Positions 17,628-27,204 of a stretch of 64,000 nucleotides of DNA are shown piece by piece. Made by a program: the position numbers and the translations under genes. Under the pieces are notes generated by a model, which saw only the letters and a program-made list of their open reading frames with translations, did no database searches and was not told the DNA's origin. Positions within the stretch are counted from its first letter, which is position 1, and the number at the start of each line of letters is the position of its first letter. This stretch comes from an uncultured Alphaproteobacteria bacterium (GTDB lineage: Bacteria; Pseudomonadota; Alphaproteobacteria; Micropepsales; Micropepsaceae), in assembly GCA_902826695.1 (NCBI GenBank), contig CADEFU010000006.1, positions 180,994 through 244,993 on the forward strand. The letters run 5' to 3'.

Positions 17628-19747
17628 CGTGTCGTCCCTAGTGTTTCGAGCATTAGAGCTTCGGTCAGGATTTGCGGCAAGATCTTCGGTGCACCGCCAC
17701 CCGCCGGAAAGTACAGGTACAACGGTACGCCTTCGCGACCGTGCTCGCGCAATAACGCGCTGATCTCAGGATTTTGATTGGTCCAATCGCCGACGAGGTA
17801 GGTGGTGCCCGTGGCTTTGAACGCTTCGACGACGCTGGCCGTCGAGAGCGCGACCCGTTCGTTGTAGAGACAGCTGACGCACCAAGCGGCTGTCAGGTTG
17901 ACGAAGACAGGTTTGCCTTCGGCGCGCAGCGCTGCGAGGCGTGATGTCGTGTACGGCTGCGATAGTGCCGTGCCCGCTTCAGTGGCTTGCGGTTCGGCGG
18001 CGCGGGTTTTGAACGGCAGGGCGATGAGAGCCGTGGCGGCGCCGAGGCTCAACAGGAAGATGACACTCGACAGAATGATGCTGCGCGAGAGCGCAGCGCG
18101 CGCCTGCGCGACGCCGAATGCCCACGCGGCGAGCGCGAGCAGGATCAGACCGATCATGACCCGAAAAAGGCTCTCGGCATCTACTTGCTGCGATAGGACC
18201 CAGACGAGCCAAGCGGCCGCGCCATACATGGGGAACGCCAGGAACTGTTTGAAGCGCTCCATCCATTCGCCGGGTTTGGGCAGGAGACGCACGAGCGCGG
18301 GGCTGAAGCTGAAGAGCACCCACGGGAGAGCGAGGCCGAAACCGAGGGCCAGGAAGATCGCGATCGTGACCGCGGGGCTTTGGGTGAAAGCAAAGCCCAT
18401 GGCGGCGCCCATGAACGGGGCGGTGCAAGGCGCTGCCACCACGACGGCGAGGATGCCGGTGAAGAACGCGCCAACCAGGCCGCCGCGGCTCGTGAGCCCC
18501 TGCCCTGCCCCTTGGACGCTGCCGCCGACGTTGAAGACGCCGGAGAGATTCAGGCCAACCAGCGTGATGACGTAAGCGAGTACGGCGACAGAGAGCGGCG
18601 ATTGCAGTTGGAAGCCCCAACCGACGTCTGCGCCAACGCTGCGGAACCACAGGAGGGCGCCAGCCAGCGCCGCGAACGTTGTCATCACGCCCGCAAGATA
18701 GGCGACCCCATCGGCCCACGGGTGCTCCGTGTGGCCTGCGCGGACGAGCGCGAGCGCTTTCATCGAGAGGATCGGGAAGACACAAGGCATGAGGTTCAGG
18801 ATTAGGCCGCCGAGGACGGCGAACAGGATTGCCTGGACCAAACCAAGATCGGCTGCGGCTGCGGTCTTCGGTGCGACGGCGGGAACGGCGCCACGTTGGA
18901 GTGTGACCGCGAAGGCTTGCGACGGCGTTTGGCCGTCGGGCGCAAGGACGAGCACGCCGGCGATCTCTGTTATGCCCGCGCGCTTCTGCGGGTCGCGCAG
19001 TTTGTAGGCGGGCGGCACGTTGATCACGAAGCCGTCGGCGGCGGGTTCGGCGACTTGCAACGCGGATGCTTTGATCAGCCCTTTGTCATGGGGGAAGAAC
19101 AGAGCGCCCTTGCCGAGTTCGAGGCGGTTCAGGACCGGTTGAAAGAAAAGCGCTACGTTCTCGTCGGTCGCGGCGAAGCGCGCGGTGATCGGTCCGTTCG
19201 CGGCCGGCTCCTTCGCGCGCGCCTCGGCGAATGCTTCGCGATGCTCCGAGGCGGGTGCGGGCGTATCGACGACGGGCAGCGCTAGGTCGAGCGTCGCCTT
19301 CTCAGGAATGCAGACATCTTTGCAGACAAGCCACGTAGCGTGGGCGGTGAATGAGACGGTGTCACCTGCTCTCAAGCCCGGTGGAACGGTAATCTCGGCG
19401 CGGAGCAAAACGTGGTCGCTGTAGCCGTAGTTAGCGAGTTCACCGAAGGGGATGCGCTCCGGGTGCGGCCAGAGGATGCTGCTTGCGGTGTAGCCCTGTG
19501 GCAAAAGCCAATTGATCGCCGTGGGCTCGCCCGACTCGCCGGGGTTGCGCCAGTAAGTGTGCCAGCCGGGCCGCATGCGCTGAAGGAGGCCGAGTGAGAT
19601 TGTGCCGCCGCCTGCGGGGATACCCGTCATCTCAGAGACGAGGCGTACTTCGATGCGCGGCGTCACCGCTACGTCAGCGGCGCGCGCGATGGTGCTGAGG
19701 GCGAGGAGGAGAAGCGCCGTCACTAGTAGCGTGAGACGTGATGTCAA
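17624..19747 (-). CDS. ScsB/DsbD-family transmembrane thiol reductase
   Basis: A 707-residue protein starting at TTG 19747, supported by GAGGA seven bases before it and a signal peptide (1-23, ending STIARA). The N-terminal periplasmic domain carries Cys142 and Cys146 (VCKDVC). The membrane core has paired cysteines in NLMPCVFP (Cys322) and AAPCTAP (Cys441). The C-terminal thioredoxin domain has AAWCVSC (Cys623/626). It carries electrons from cytosolic thioredoxin to periplasmic thiol proteins. Upstream in-frame ATGs would run into the divergent gene and are rejected. Large N-terminal domain makes it ScsB-like rather than CcdA-like. Confidence 0.92.
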   Translation of the reverse strand: MTSRLTLLVTALLLLALSTIARAADVAVTPRIEVRLVSEMTGIPAGGGTISLGLLQRMRPGWHTYWRNPGESGEPTAINWLLPQGYTASSILWPHPERIPFGELANYGYSDHVLLRAEITVPPGLRAGDTVSFTAHATWLVCKDVCIPEKATLDLALPVVDTPAPASEHREAFAEARAKEPAANGPITARFAATDENVALFFQPVLNRLELGKGALFFPHDKGLIKASALQVAEPAADGFVINVPPAYKLRDPQKRAGITEIAGVLVLAPDGQTPSQAFAVTLQRGAVPAVAPKTAAAADLGLVQAILFAVLGGLILNLMPCVFPILSMKALALVRAGHTEHPWADGVAYLAGVMTTFAALAGALLWFRSVGADVGWGFQLQSPLSVAVLAYVITLVGLNLSGVFNVGGSVQGAGQGLTSRGGLVGAFFTGILAVVVAAPCTAPFMGAAMGFAFTQSPAVTIAIFLALGFGLALPWVLFSFSPALVRLLPKPGEWMERFKQFLAFPMYGAAAWLVWVLSQQVDAESLFRVMIGLILLALAAWAFGVAQARAALSRSIILSSVIFLLSLGAATALIALPFKTRAAEPQATEAGTALSQPYTTSRLAALRAEGKPVFVNLTAAWCVSCLYNERVALSTASVVEAFKATGTTYLVGDWTNQNPEISALLREHGREGVPLYLYFPAGGGAPKILPQILTEALMLETLGTTR

Positions 19748-19867
19748 AGCGGTCCTCGCACGAACTGGATTTCGAGGTATATAGCGGACGAGGCGCTCGC
19801 CGCGCGAGAGGCTAATCCGCCGCTCTCGCGGTAGTGTGAACGAAACCCCAAACAGGACCTTGAAAAC

Positions 19868-20896
19868 ATGCGCAATTCGAACCGGCAGTGGCGGCTCAAG
19901 CGCCGGCCCGTGGGCGAGATTAAGCCCGGCGATCTGGAGCTGAGCGACACCCCTAAGCCGGTTCCGGGGGTGGGCCAGATGCTGGTGCGCAACGTTTACC
20001 TTTCGCTCGACCCGACGAACCGGATTTGGATGAGCGATATGGAGCAGTACATGCCGCCGGTCGCGATCGGCGATGTGATGCGAGGCGGGACGCTGGGCGT
20101 CGTCGAGCAATCGAACGCGGATGGGTTTGCGCCGGGCGATATCGTTATGCCGGGGATGGGAGGCTGGCAGGATTACACGATCGCGTCCGGCAGCGGACCG
20201 ATGCCGGCGCGAAAGTTGCCGAAGATTCCGGGTTTGCCGCTGTCGTCGTTCATGAGTGCGCTTGGCGCGACGGGCGCGACTGCTTATTTCGGGTTACTCG
20301 ATCTCGGGCAGCCGAAAGCGGGCGAGACCGTTGTCGTGTCGGCGGCGGCGGGTGCGGTCGGGCAGATCGTCGGGCAGATTGCGAAGATCAAGGGATGCCG
20401 CGTTGTGGGCTTGGCTGGATCGGACGAGAAGTGCGCGCATGTCGTGAAGGATTTCGGATTCGACGCTTGCATCAACTACAAGCGCGGCGGCTTGGTTCAA
20501 GCGTTGAAGCGCGAGTGTCCGAACGGGATCGACATCGATTTCGAGAATGCGGGCGGGGAGATTCTCGACGCGGTGCTGGCGAATATCAACTTGAAGGCAC
20601 GGATCGTGCTGTGCGGCTTGATTTCGCAGTACAATGCGGACGGGCCGGTGCCAGGCCCCTATAACTTCACGAACGTGCTGATGAAGCGTGCGCGGATCGA
20701 AGGGTTCATCATCCTCGACTATCTACCGCGGTTCGGCGAGTTCGCGATGCAGATGGCGCAGTGGATGATGGAAGGCAAGATCAAGGACCGTGTGGACATC
20801 CACGACGGACTTGAGAATGCGGTGACGACGCTCGGCCAGCTGTTTACGGGCGGGAACACGGGCAAGCTGCTCGTGCGTGTCAGTCCGGAGCCGTGA
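19868..20896 (+). CDS. NADP-dependent medium-chain oxidoreductase (CurA/leukotriene-B4-dehydrogenase-like)
   Basis: A 342-residue zinc-independent MDR enzyme reducing alpha,beta-unsaturated carbonyls. It has NRQWRLKRRPVGE at the N-terminus, LSLDPTNRIWM, the nucleotide fold VVSAAAGAVGQIVGQIAK with GSDEKC, and the family tyrosine segment VDIHDGLENA. All match the prostaglandin-reductase/YncB group. It is followed 10 bases later by a small membrane gene, so they may be co-transcribed. Natural substrate unknown. Confidence 0.93.
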   Translation: MRNSNRQWRLKRRPVGEIKPGDLELSDTPKPVPGVGQMLVRNVYLSLDPTNRIWMSDMEQYMPPVAIGDVMRGGTLGVVEQSNADGFAPGDIVMPGMGGWQDYTIASGSGPMPARKLPKIPGLPLSSFMSALGATGATAYFGLLDLGQPKAGETVVVSAAAGAVGQIVGQIAKIKGCRVVGLAGSDEKCAHVVKDFGFDACINYKRGGLVQALKRECPNGIDIDFENAGGEILDAVLANINLKARIVLCGLISQYNADGPVPGPYNFTNVLMKRARIEGFIILDYLPRFGEFAMQMAQWMMEGKIKDRVDIHDGLENAVTTLGQLFTGGNTGKLLVRVSPEP

Positions 20897-20906
20897 GGGT
20901 AGCAAA

Positions 20907-21284
20907 ATGAGTGGTTGGCGATTGTTCTTCTGGGTCGCGATGGCGTTCAATTTTGTAGCAGGGTTGCCGCTGTTGATCGTGCCTGCCGAGATGCAGGCAT
21001 CACTTGGCGTTGCGGCGCCGGATGATTTGCTGTTCCACCGGGTTACGGGATTGCTCGTCGTTTGCTTCGGCGTCGTCTACGCATTCGTGGCACAGGATCC
21101 GATGCGCTTCCGGCCGCTTGTTTGGCTCGGCGTCGTCGGAAAGGCGGGTGTTGTGGCTCTGTTCACCGAGGCCTGGCTGGCGGGGCGGGTGCCGTTTCAG
21201 GCATACGCGATTTCGCTCGGCGACTTGGCGTTCGTTGTTGGGTTTCTCGTGTTCCTCCTAACCTGGCGGGCGAAGGTTGCATGA
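20907..21284 (+). CDS. four-helix integral membrane protein of unknown function
   Basis: A 125-residue protein with four clear membrane helices (about 5-25, 45-66, 72-92 and 98-120) and little soluble sequence. ATG 20907 is preceded by GAGGG. It lies 10 bases after the oxidoreductase gene and overlaps the next acetyltransferase gene by the ATGA junction, so the three form one likely operon. No motif allows a function to be named. Confidence 0.82.
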   Translation: MSGWRLFFWVAMAFNFVAGLPLLIVPAEMQASLGVAAPDDLLFHRVTGLLVVCFGVVYAFVAQDPMRFRPLVWLGVVGKAGVVALFTEAWLAGRVPFQAYAISLGDLAFVVGFLVFLLTWRAKVA

Positions 21285-21697
21285 GCACACTTTCCATCAG
21301 CGTCGAAACACCGCCCAGCAAGGCTACACTCGACGTCATCGATGAAGGGCTGGACGCCTACAACGCGCAGTTCTCGCCGGCGACGTACGAGGAATTTGCG
21401 GTCGCGCTGAAGGCCGAGGACGGCACGGTTCGCGGCGGGATCACCGCGATGGCGTGGGCGGGGATGCTGTTCATCAAATGGTTCTGGATCGACGAAGCTC
21501 TGCGCGGACAAGGGCACGGGCGCTCGCTTCTGGCGGCGGCGGAAGACGCCGGGCGGACGCGCGGGTGCACCGCCGTTTTTCTCGATACGTTCGAGTTCCA
21601 AGCGCGGCCGTTCTATGAAAAGTGCGGGTATCAAGTGTTTGGGACACTCGACTATCCCGCAGGCTTCAAACGGTTCTATCTGCAGAAGGCGCTGTAG
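21281..21697 (+). CDS. GNAT-family N-acetyltransferase
   Basis: A 138-residue protein with the GNAT core: strand pair GGITAMAWAGMLFIKWFWI, the acetyl-CoA pyrophosphate loop RGQGHGRSLL and the C-terminal FYEKCGYQVFGTL. It resembles the small GNATs that acetylate amines or protein N-termini, but the acceptor is not evident. ATG 21281 overlaps the membrane gene's stop by four bases. Its 3' end overlaps the convergent CPBP protease gene by about 30 bases. Confidence 0.9.
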   Translation: MSTLSISVETPPSKATLDVIDEGLDAYNAQFSPATYEEFAVALKAEDGTVRGGITAMAWAGMLFIKWFWIDEALRGQGHGRSLLAAAEDAGRTRGCTAVFLDTFEFQARPFYEKCGYQVFGTLDYPAGFKRFYLQKAL

Positions 21698-22535
21698 CAT
21701 CCTTGGACTTATCCAGCGCAAGCCACAGGCAACCTAGAGCCAGCAACGCCATGCCCGGCCAGCCGACCACGCCGCGTTCGAATACGCTGCCGCCGGCAAG
21801 CGCAAGCATCGACGCTGCAGCCATCGCGTTGAACGTTCCGTGGAATATGGTGGCGCCGAACACCGAGTTCGCGCGTTCGGCGTAGTAGCCGATGATGGGT
21901 GCGAGGAGCATGCAGTAGACGGTGAACAACGCTGAGCCCAGGACCGGTTCGCCCGGATAGTTGTGGCCGGCTGCAATGATCGGGATATGCCAGACGCCCC
22001 ATACGAAGCCGATCGTCAGGTGTCTTGGCCAAAAGCCAAGTTGCGAAAGCTTGCTCAGCATGAACCCGCGCCAACCCAGTTCCTCGTTGACGAGGAGGAC
22101 GCTGTTGATCAACGCGCCAACGAGGCCTGCCTGCACGAGAAGCAAGGCGTCGATCGTGAGCGGAGGGAGCGCAGAGAGTTGCGAGCGTTGTTCGGGCGTC
22201 AGCAGCGGCGCTATCGCCCCGAAGGGGCGGGCCGCTTCTATTCCCGGAACGAAAAGCGAAATTGCGTGGGCGAGTATCACCAGCGCCGCGGGAAACATAA
22301 AAGCGCGCGCCCACCAGATGTTCGGGCGAAACGAGAGGCGCAAGACGTTGACGAAGTCGCCATTTGCGGCGGCCGCCACGAGAGCGCCAATCATCGGGCC
22401 GCACATGAAGGCGATGACCATCGGGTAGGCGTTTTTGTCGTTTTCAACGAACGGGAATGCGACCCAACCGGCCGCAAACGCTGCGACGGCGATGCCCCAA
22501 CTCCAAGCGAACGTCACGAAAAGAAACAGTTTCAT
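21666..22535 (-). CDS. CPBP-family intramembrane protease
   Basis: A 289-residue membrane protein with about eight helices. The three CPBP/Abi motifs are present: EELGWRG (catalytic Glu-Glu), FVWGVWHIP (Arg/His motif) and FHGTFN. CPBP proteases cleave prenylated substrates or act in bacteriocin self-immunity. It is last in a four-gene minus-strand operon after SdpR, SdpI and an alpha/beta-hydrolase, a context that favours an immunity or peptide-processing role. Confidence 0.92.
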   Translation of the reverse strand: MKLFLFVTFAWSWGIAVAAFAAGWVAFPFVENDKNAYPMVIAFMCGPMIGALVAAAANGDFVNVLRLSFRPNIWWARAFMFPAALVILAHAISLFVPGIEAARPFGAIAPLLTPEQRSQLSALPPLTIDALLLVQAGLVGALINSVLLVNEELGWRGFMLSKLSQLGFWPRHLTIGFVWGVWHIPIIAAGHNYPGEPVLGSALFTVYCMLLAPIIGYYAERANSVFGATIFHGTFNAMAAASMLALAGGSVFERGVVGWPGMALLALGCLWLALDKSKDATAPSADRTV

Positions 22536-22558
22536 CGCAGCCTCGTGCGCTGGTTTGG

Positions 22559-23512
22559 TCAGTGCCGTGCGAAGGCCACCAACGCGGGCACCAACTCCGG
22601 CTTCAGCGGCAGCGCGGGGTTCGTGTAGGTCGCAGCGTTCGCGGCGCGATCAAGCGGGGCCGCGCGCAGAATGTGGTTCATGCCATCGATCACCATGAGC
22701 TTTGCGTCCGGCTTGGCGGCCGCGAGCGCCTTGGCGTCGTCCACCCCCACTTGGATGTCGGTCGTGCCTTGGACGATCAGCACCGGCACTTTGACCTTCG
22801 CCAACTCGGCGGCCGGATCGTATTTGAACCAGGAGATCAGATAGGGCTGCACGCTTGGGCGGAACAGTGCTGCGAGTTCGGGCGGCGGATTGGCGACCGT
22901 GCGGCCTACTTCCAACTCAGCCAGCGCGGCAAAGGCTCGGGCTTTCAGATCGGGCGGCAACTGCGAGCCCAACTGGCGGCGAAGTATTTCCGCGGCACGA
23001 AAGCCGGTGCCCGCGAGTGAGATGAGGCCCGCAGTGTCCGTCTTTTGTGCAGCGATCGTGCCAACGAGCGCACCTTCGCTGTGGCCGAGCACGATGACTT
23101 TGGCAACGCGCTTTTGCTGCTTTAGAAACGCAACCCATGCGACCGCATCGTCGACATAAGTTTCGAAGCGCAAGTCTTCTTCCCTTGCTGCAGCCCTGGC
23201 GCTTCCCGCCACGCCGCGTTTGTCGATGCGCAGGGACGCGATACCCTGCCCGGCGAGTTGTTCTGCGACGAGCTTGAGCGCGTCGTTGGTCATGCCCGGC
23301 TGATTGCTGTTGCGGTCCGTCGGGCCGCTGCCCGGTATGATCAGCACCGCTGGGACCGGACCGTTGCCGTCGGGCATCAAAAGTGAGCCCTTGAGTGGCC
23401 CCAGCCCGCCGTTGATTTGGACTTCGAGGTCGGCGGCCGCGAGCGCTTGGCTTGTTGCGGCGACTGCGAGAAGAGCTGCGAGCGCGAGTTGCATCAACAT
23501 GACTTGCCCCAT
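22559..23512 (-). CDS. secreted alpha/beta-hydrolase
   Basis: A 317-residue protein with a Sec signal peptide (cleavage near ALAAAD). The hydrolase core shows IIPGSGPTDRNSN (oxyanion side), the nucleophile elbow GHSEGA, the acid within VPVLIVQGTTDIQV and the histidine in GMNHILR. It resembles periplasmic dienelactone-hydrolase-like and peptidase S9-like proteins. It starts 10 bases after the SdpI-like gene; in-frame ATGs at 23500 and 23494 are alternative starts. Substrate unknown. Confidence 0.87.
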   Translation of the reverse strand: MGQVMLMQLALAALLAVAATSQALAAADLEVQINGGLGPLKGSLLMPDGNGPVPAVLIIPGSGPTDRNSNQPGMTNDALKLVAEQLAGQGIASLRIDKRGVAGSARAAAREEDLRFETYVDDAVAWVAFLKQQKRVAKVIVLGHSEGALVGTIAAQKTDTAGLISLAGTGFRAAEILRRQLGSQLPPDLKARAFAALAELEVGRTVANPPPELAALFRPSVQPYLISWFKYDPAAELAKVKVPVLIVQGTTDIQVGVDDAKALAAAKPDAKLMVIDGMNHILRAAPLDRAANAATYTNPALPLKPELVPALVAFARH

Positions 23513-23522
23513 CTTGTTCGAG

Positions 23523-24194
23523 TTAGCTGTGGTCGGATCGACGTTCCGGGTCGGCGCGCCAGAAAACGTAGGAGAGGAGGATCGAGACGACCCCGCTCAA
23601 GATCACCAGTGCGATCAGGAGCAGGAACGCCGTCTTGGCGTCGAGGAAGAACCAGGCGACAAGGCCGGCTAGGCCCGATGCGGCCATCATCCGGCCACCC
23701 CAGCGGTTTGATTTCTCCCAGGCGTATTCGCTTGAGAGCGACCACGGCGTGCGTACGCCGCCGAACCAGTTGGAGCGGGTCTTGCTCATGTAGTTGCCGA
23801 TGCCGATGAAAAGGACGCTCAGGCCGGGCACGAGCGCACTGGTGAGGTCGATCGGGTTCCCGGCAGCCGCCCAAACGAGCAAGGCGTGCACGTAGGCGAG
23901 GAAACCGACCGAAAGCATGCCGGCGGCGTTCCAGAACCGGCCGCTCGCCGCGAGGTTCTGCCGGCGTGGATCGAGGAACGGGAGGATCGCAAACATCACG
24001 GTTAGGCCAAGGCCAACGGCCGGCATCAGATAGAGGTAGAACTCCTTGTCGGTGTGGCGGTAAGCGTTTCCGTCAAGGCCGATGTTCATCGGCACGGTTG
24101 CGCCTTCCGGGATCGACTGCCAGCCCCAGGCGGATACTGCGGCCATTGCGGCGACGAGCAGCGTGTTGACGACGAGTAGCGGGCGTACGTTCAT
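23523..24194 (-). CDS. SdpI-family membrane protein
   Basis: A 223-residue protein with six membrane helices. A DUF1648-like first segment is followed by the SdpI signature GNYMSKTRSNWFGGVRTPW and SSEYAWEKSNRWGG. In Bacillus subtilis SdpI gives immunity to the toxin SdpC and titrates SdpR at the membrane. An SdpR-type regulator lies four bases upstream, as in that system, but no SdpC homologue is visible here. Role here is therefore inferred from context. Confidence 0.88.
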   Translation of the reverse strand: MNVRPLLVVNTLLVAAMAAVSAWGWQSIPEGATVPMNIGLDGNAYRHTDKEFYLYLMPAVGLGLTVMFAILPFLDPRRQNLAASGRFWNAAGMLSVGFLAYVHALLVWAAAGNPIDLTSALVPGLSVLFIGIGNYMSKTRSNWFGGVRTPWSLSSEYAWEKSNRWGGRMMAASGLAGLVAWFFLDAKTAFLLLIALVILSGVVSILLSYVFWRADPERRSDHS

Positions 24195-24198
24195 TGGA

Positions 24199-24471
24199 CT
24201 ATCGCTCCTTCCCCTTTGAGCCCGCGAGCGCCATGAAGGCTGCGAGCGCTTCTTCCATGACGGACATGTTCAGGCGGTAGATGATCGTCGTGCCCTGGCG
24301 TTCCGTCGTTACCAAGCCGGCATTCTTCAGAACCGTGAAGTGACCCGAGAGTGTGGGCTTGGCGATCGTGAAGTGTTCCGCCAGTTCACCGGCCGACATC
24401 GCACGCTTGCGCAGCAGCTTCAGGATTTCGCGCCGCACCGGGTGGGCCAGAGCCTCGAAGACCTCGTTCAT
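24199..24471 (-). CDS. ArsR-family autorepressor (SdpR type)
   Basis: A 90-residue winged helix protein. ALAHPVRREILKLLRKR is the classic ArsR N-terminal helix, AMSAGELAEHFTIAKPTLSGHFTVLKNAGLV the helix-turn-helix, and RQGTTIIYRLN the wing. It lacks the metal-binding cysteines of ArsR/SmtB sensors, fitting SdpR. First gene of a four-gene operon. No Shine-Dalgarno precedes the ATG; the promoter just upstream would give a leaderless message. Confidence 0.93.
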   Translation of the reverse strand: MNEVFEALAHPVRREILKLLRKRAMSAGELAEHFTIAKPTLSGHFTVLKNAGLVTTERQGTTIIYRLNMSVMEEALAAFMALAGSKGKER

Positions 24472-24507
24472 ATTTCGTTATTTAGGCAATCATCGAAATA
24501 TTGTCAA
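24470..24507 (-). promoter_or_regulatory. promoter and operator of the sdpRI-like operon (likely leaderless)
   Basis: On the minus strand TTGACA (24507-24502) is followed after exactly 17 bases by TAAATA (24484-24479). The ATG is at 24471, so transcription should start at or within a base or two of it. An inverted repeat ATATTTCG-N16-CGAAATAT (24470-24501) spans the spacer, -10 and start codon and is the likely SdpR operator. Confidence 0.75.
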
Positions 24508-24543
24508 GAGCCCTGATTTTCCTTGAGATCTGCGTCCCCGAAT

Positions 24544-24897
24544 TTAGTGCGCTTCGTACTTCGGGTGTTTTGGGTCGGGAAAGTACTCGACGGCTTCGGT
24601 GAGTTTTCCGTCGCGGGCAGCCCAGGTGGAGACGGCCCAAAGCGTGCGCTCGCCTTTGACGATAAGCACGCGGGTGAAGGCCCAGTCTTCGACGCCCGTG
24701 GCCTCGAGCAGGATGCATTTGGCGCCGCGCAGGAGTTCGCGGTTCACTTCGATGTAGCGGTCGGCGCCAAGCACTTCTTCTTCGGTTTGCGGCCAGTCGG
24801 CGCGGAAGCCGTCGGCGAAGAGGGCGCGCGCCTCAAGCCATTTGCCTTGGTCGACGAAGGACCAGAACTGGGCGGCGAGCACAACGGCAGCGGTCAT
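24544..24897 (-). CDS. SnoaL/NTF2-like protein
   Basis: A 117-residue cystatin-like fold protein: AAQFWSFVDQGKWLEARALFADGF and the strand-rich half ending LTEAVEYFPDPKH. The family covers small enzymes and ligand-binding proteins with no fixed catalytic motif. Its ATG overlaps the end of the upstream acetyltransferase by four bases. Function unknown. Confidence 0.8.
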   Translation of the reverse strand: MTAAVVLAAQFWSFVDQGKWLEARALFADGFRADWPQTEEEVLGADRYIEVNRELLRGAKCILLEATGVEDWAFTRVLIVKGERTLWAVSTWAARDGKLTEAVEYFPDPKHPKYEAH

Positions 24898-25406
24898 AGG
24901 TGACGGATCATGAACAGGCGCTTCGACATGTCGAGGCCCGCGGATTGTTGGTGGCGCCAGTTCTTCAGGTGATCGGGGCCAGCATCGGCGTGGGGCATTT
25001 CGCGAAAGCCGAGCGACGCATAGTAAGGCGCGTTCCAGGGCACATCGCGAAACGTGGTGAGCGTTAGCGCCGGATAGCGACCGCGTGCGTCGGCGCCGAG
25101 GCGATCGATCATACGGGCCGCCAGACGATGGCCGGCGTGAGCGGGATGGACGGAGACTTCTTCGATATAGGCAAGACCGTCGTTGAGCGACCAAATGAGA
25201 AAGCCAACCGGCGCAGCGTCTTCGTCGAGCGAGACGTAGAGTTGGCCTGCTTCGGCGCGTTCATGAAGGATCGCGAGCGGGGTCGTGCCGCCGTCGGCGA
25301 TCTCGCCCATACCGATTTCGCGAAAGCGACTGCCTGCGGTGGCTTCGATGCCGGGCAACGGCGCGACATGAACAGCCGCGCCGCGTTCGATCCGGTAGGC
25401 GCTCAC
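24894..25406 (-). CDS. GNAT-family N-acetyltransferase
   Basis: A 170-residue GNAT starting at GTG 25406, directly after the lipoprotein gene's stop. The core shows YIEEVSVHPAHAGHRLAARMID (acetyl-CoA loop) and APYYASLGFREMP. It belongs to a chain of overlapping or abutting genes from the thiolase to the SnoaL-like gene. The acceptor substrate is not evident. Confidence 0.88.
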   Translation of the reverse strand: MSAYRIERGAAVHVAPLPGIEATAGSRFREIGMGEIADGGTTPLAILHERAEAGQLYVSLDEDAAPVGFLIWSLNDGLAYIEEVSVHPAHAGHRLAARMIDRLGADARGRYPALTLTTFRDVPWNAPYYASLGFREMPHADAGPDHLKNWRHQQSAGLDMSKRLFMIRHL

Positions 25407-25888
25407 CTATTTCGGCCGGAACGCCATGCGACGGATCCACCATTCACCGCGCGGACCGCGTATCCAGTCCGCTTCGAACCGGCCAACGTTGTTCGAAGTC
25501 TTGCCGTTCGGCAGTTGGACCGACTGCTGGAACTCGCCCGTGTGGACGACGACCGGGCCGTTGTAGCTCATGTATTCGGTACGCATCCCGAACGAGAGCA
25601 CGCGAACGCCCGTGTTGTTCTGTAACGCGCCGCGAATGGCGTCACGGCCGCGCAGCGGGCCGCTTTGGCGTTCCCAGACGCCATCCGGGGCGTAGGCGCT
25701 GGCGATTGCGTTGGCGTCTTGAGCCGCCATCAGCGCCGCGAAGCGTTGAGATGCCGTTTCAACCTGGCGCTCCGTCGCCGGGCCGTAGGAGACCGGCGCC
25801 GGGTTATAAGGACCGGCGGGCCCCAGCAGCATCTCTTGGCAGGCGCTCAGCGAGAGTGCCGTAAGCGCAACGACTGCAATGCGTTTCA

Positions 25889-25889
<1 letters not shown>
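25407..25889 (-). CDS. NTF2-like lipoprotein
   Basis: A 160-residue protein with a lipobox (ALSLSAC, Cys17) for a lipid anchor. The mature part is an NTF2/SnoaL-like domain (ASQRFAALMAAQDANAIASAYAPDGVW, then RDAIRGAL and the beta-sheet with WIRGPRGEWWIRRM). It resembles SgcJ/EcaC-like proteins without known activity. ATG 25889 overlaps the thiolase stop by one base, so they are likely co-transcribed. Confidence 0.87.
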
Positions 25890-27073
<1,184 letters not shown>

Positions 27074-27204
27074 GAAGAGCCTCCCAGATGCCTGATTGAA
27101 ATAGCGTCGGGGCGCACGTTAGCCCCATCGCGGCGGGCTTGGCGAGAGGGATTGTGCGTGAGTTGTGACCCAGGCCAAACTGACGCTTTCATGGGAGGAC
27201 AAAC

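Noticed and set aside
19748..20110. ATG-based N-terminal extension of the ScsB-like protein
   Set aside because: It would overlap the divergent oxidoreductase gene by about 240 bases; the TTG at 19747 has a strong Shine-Dalgarno and a signal peptide.
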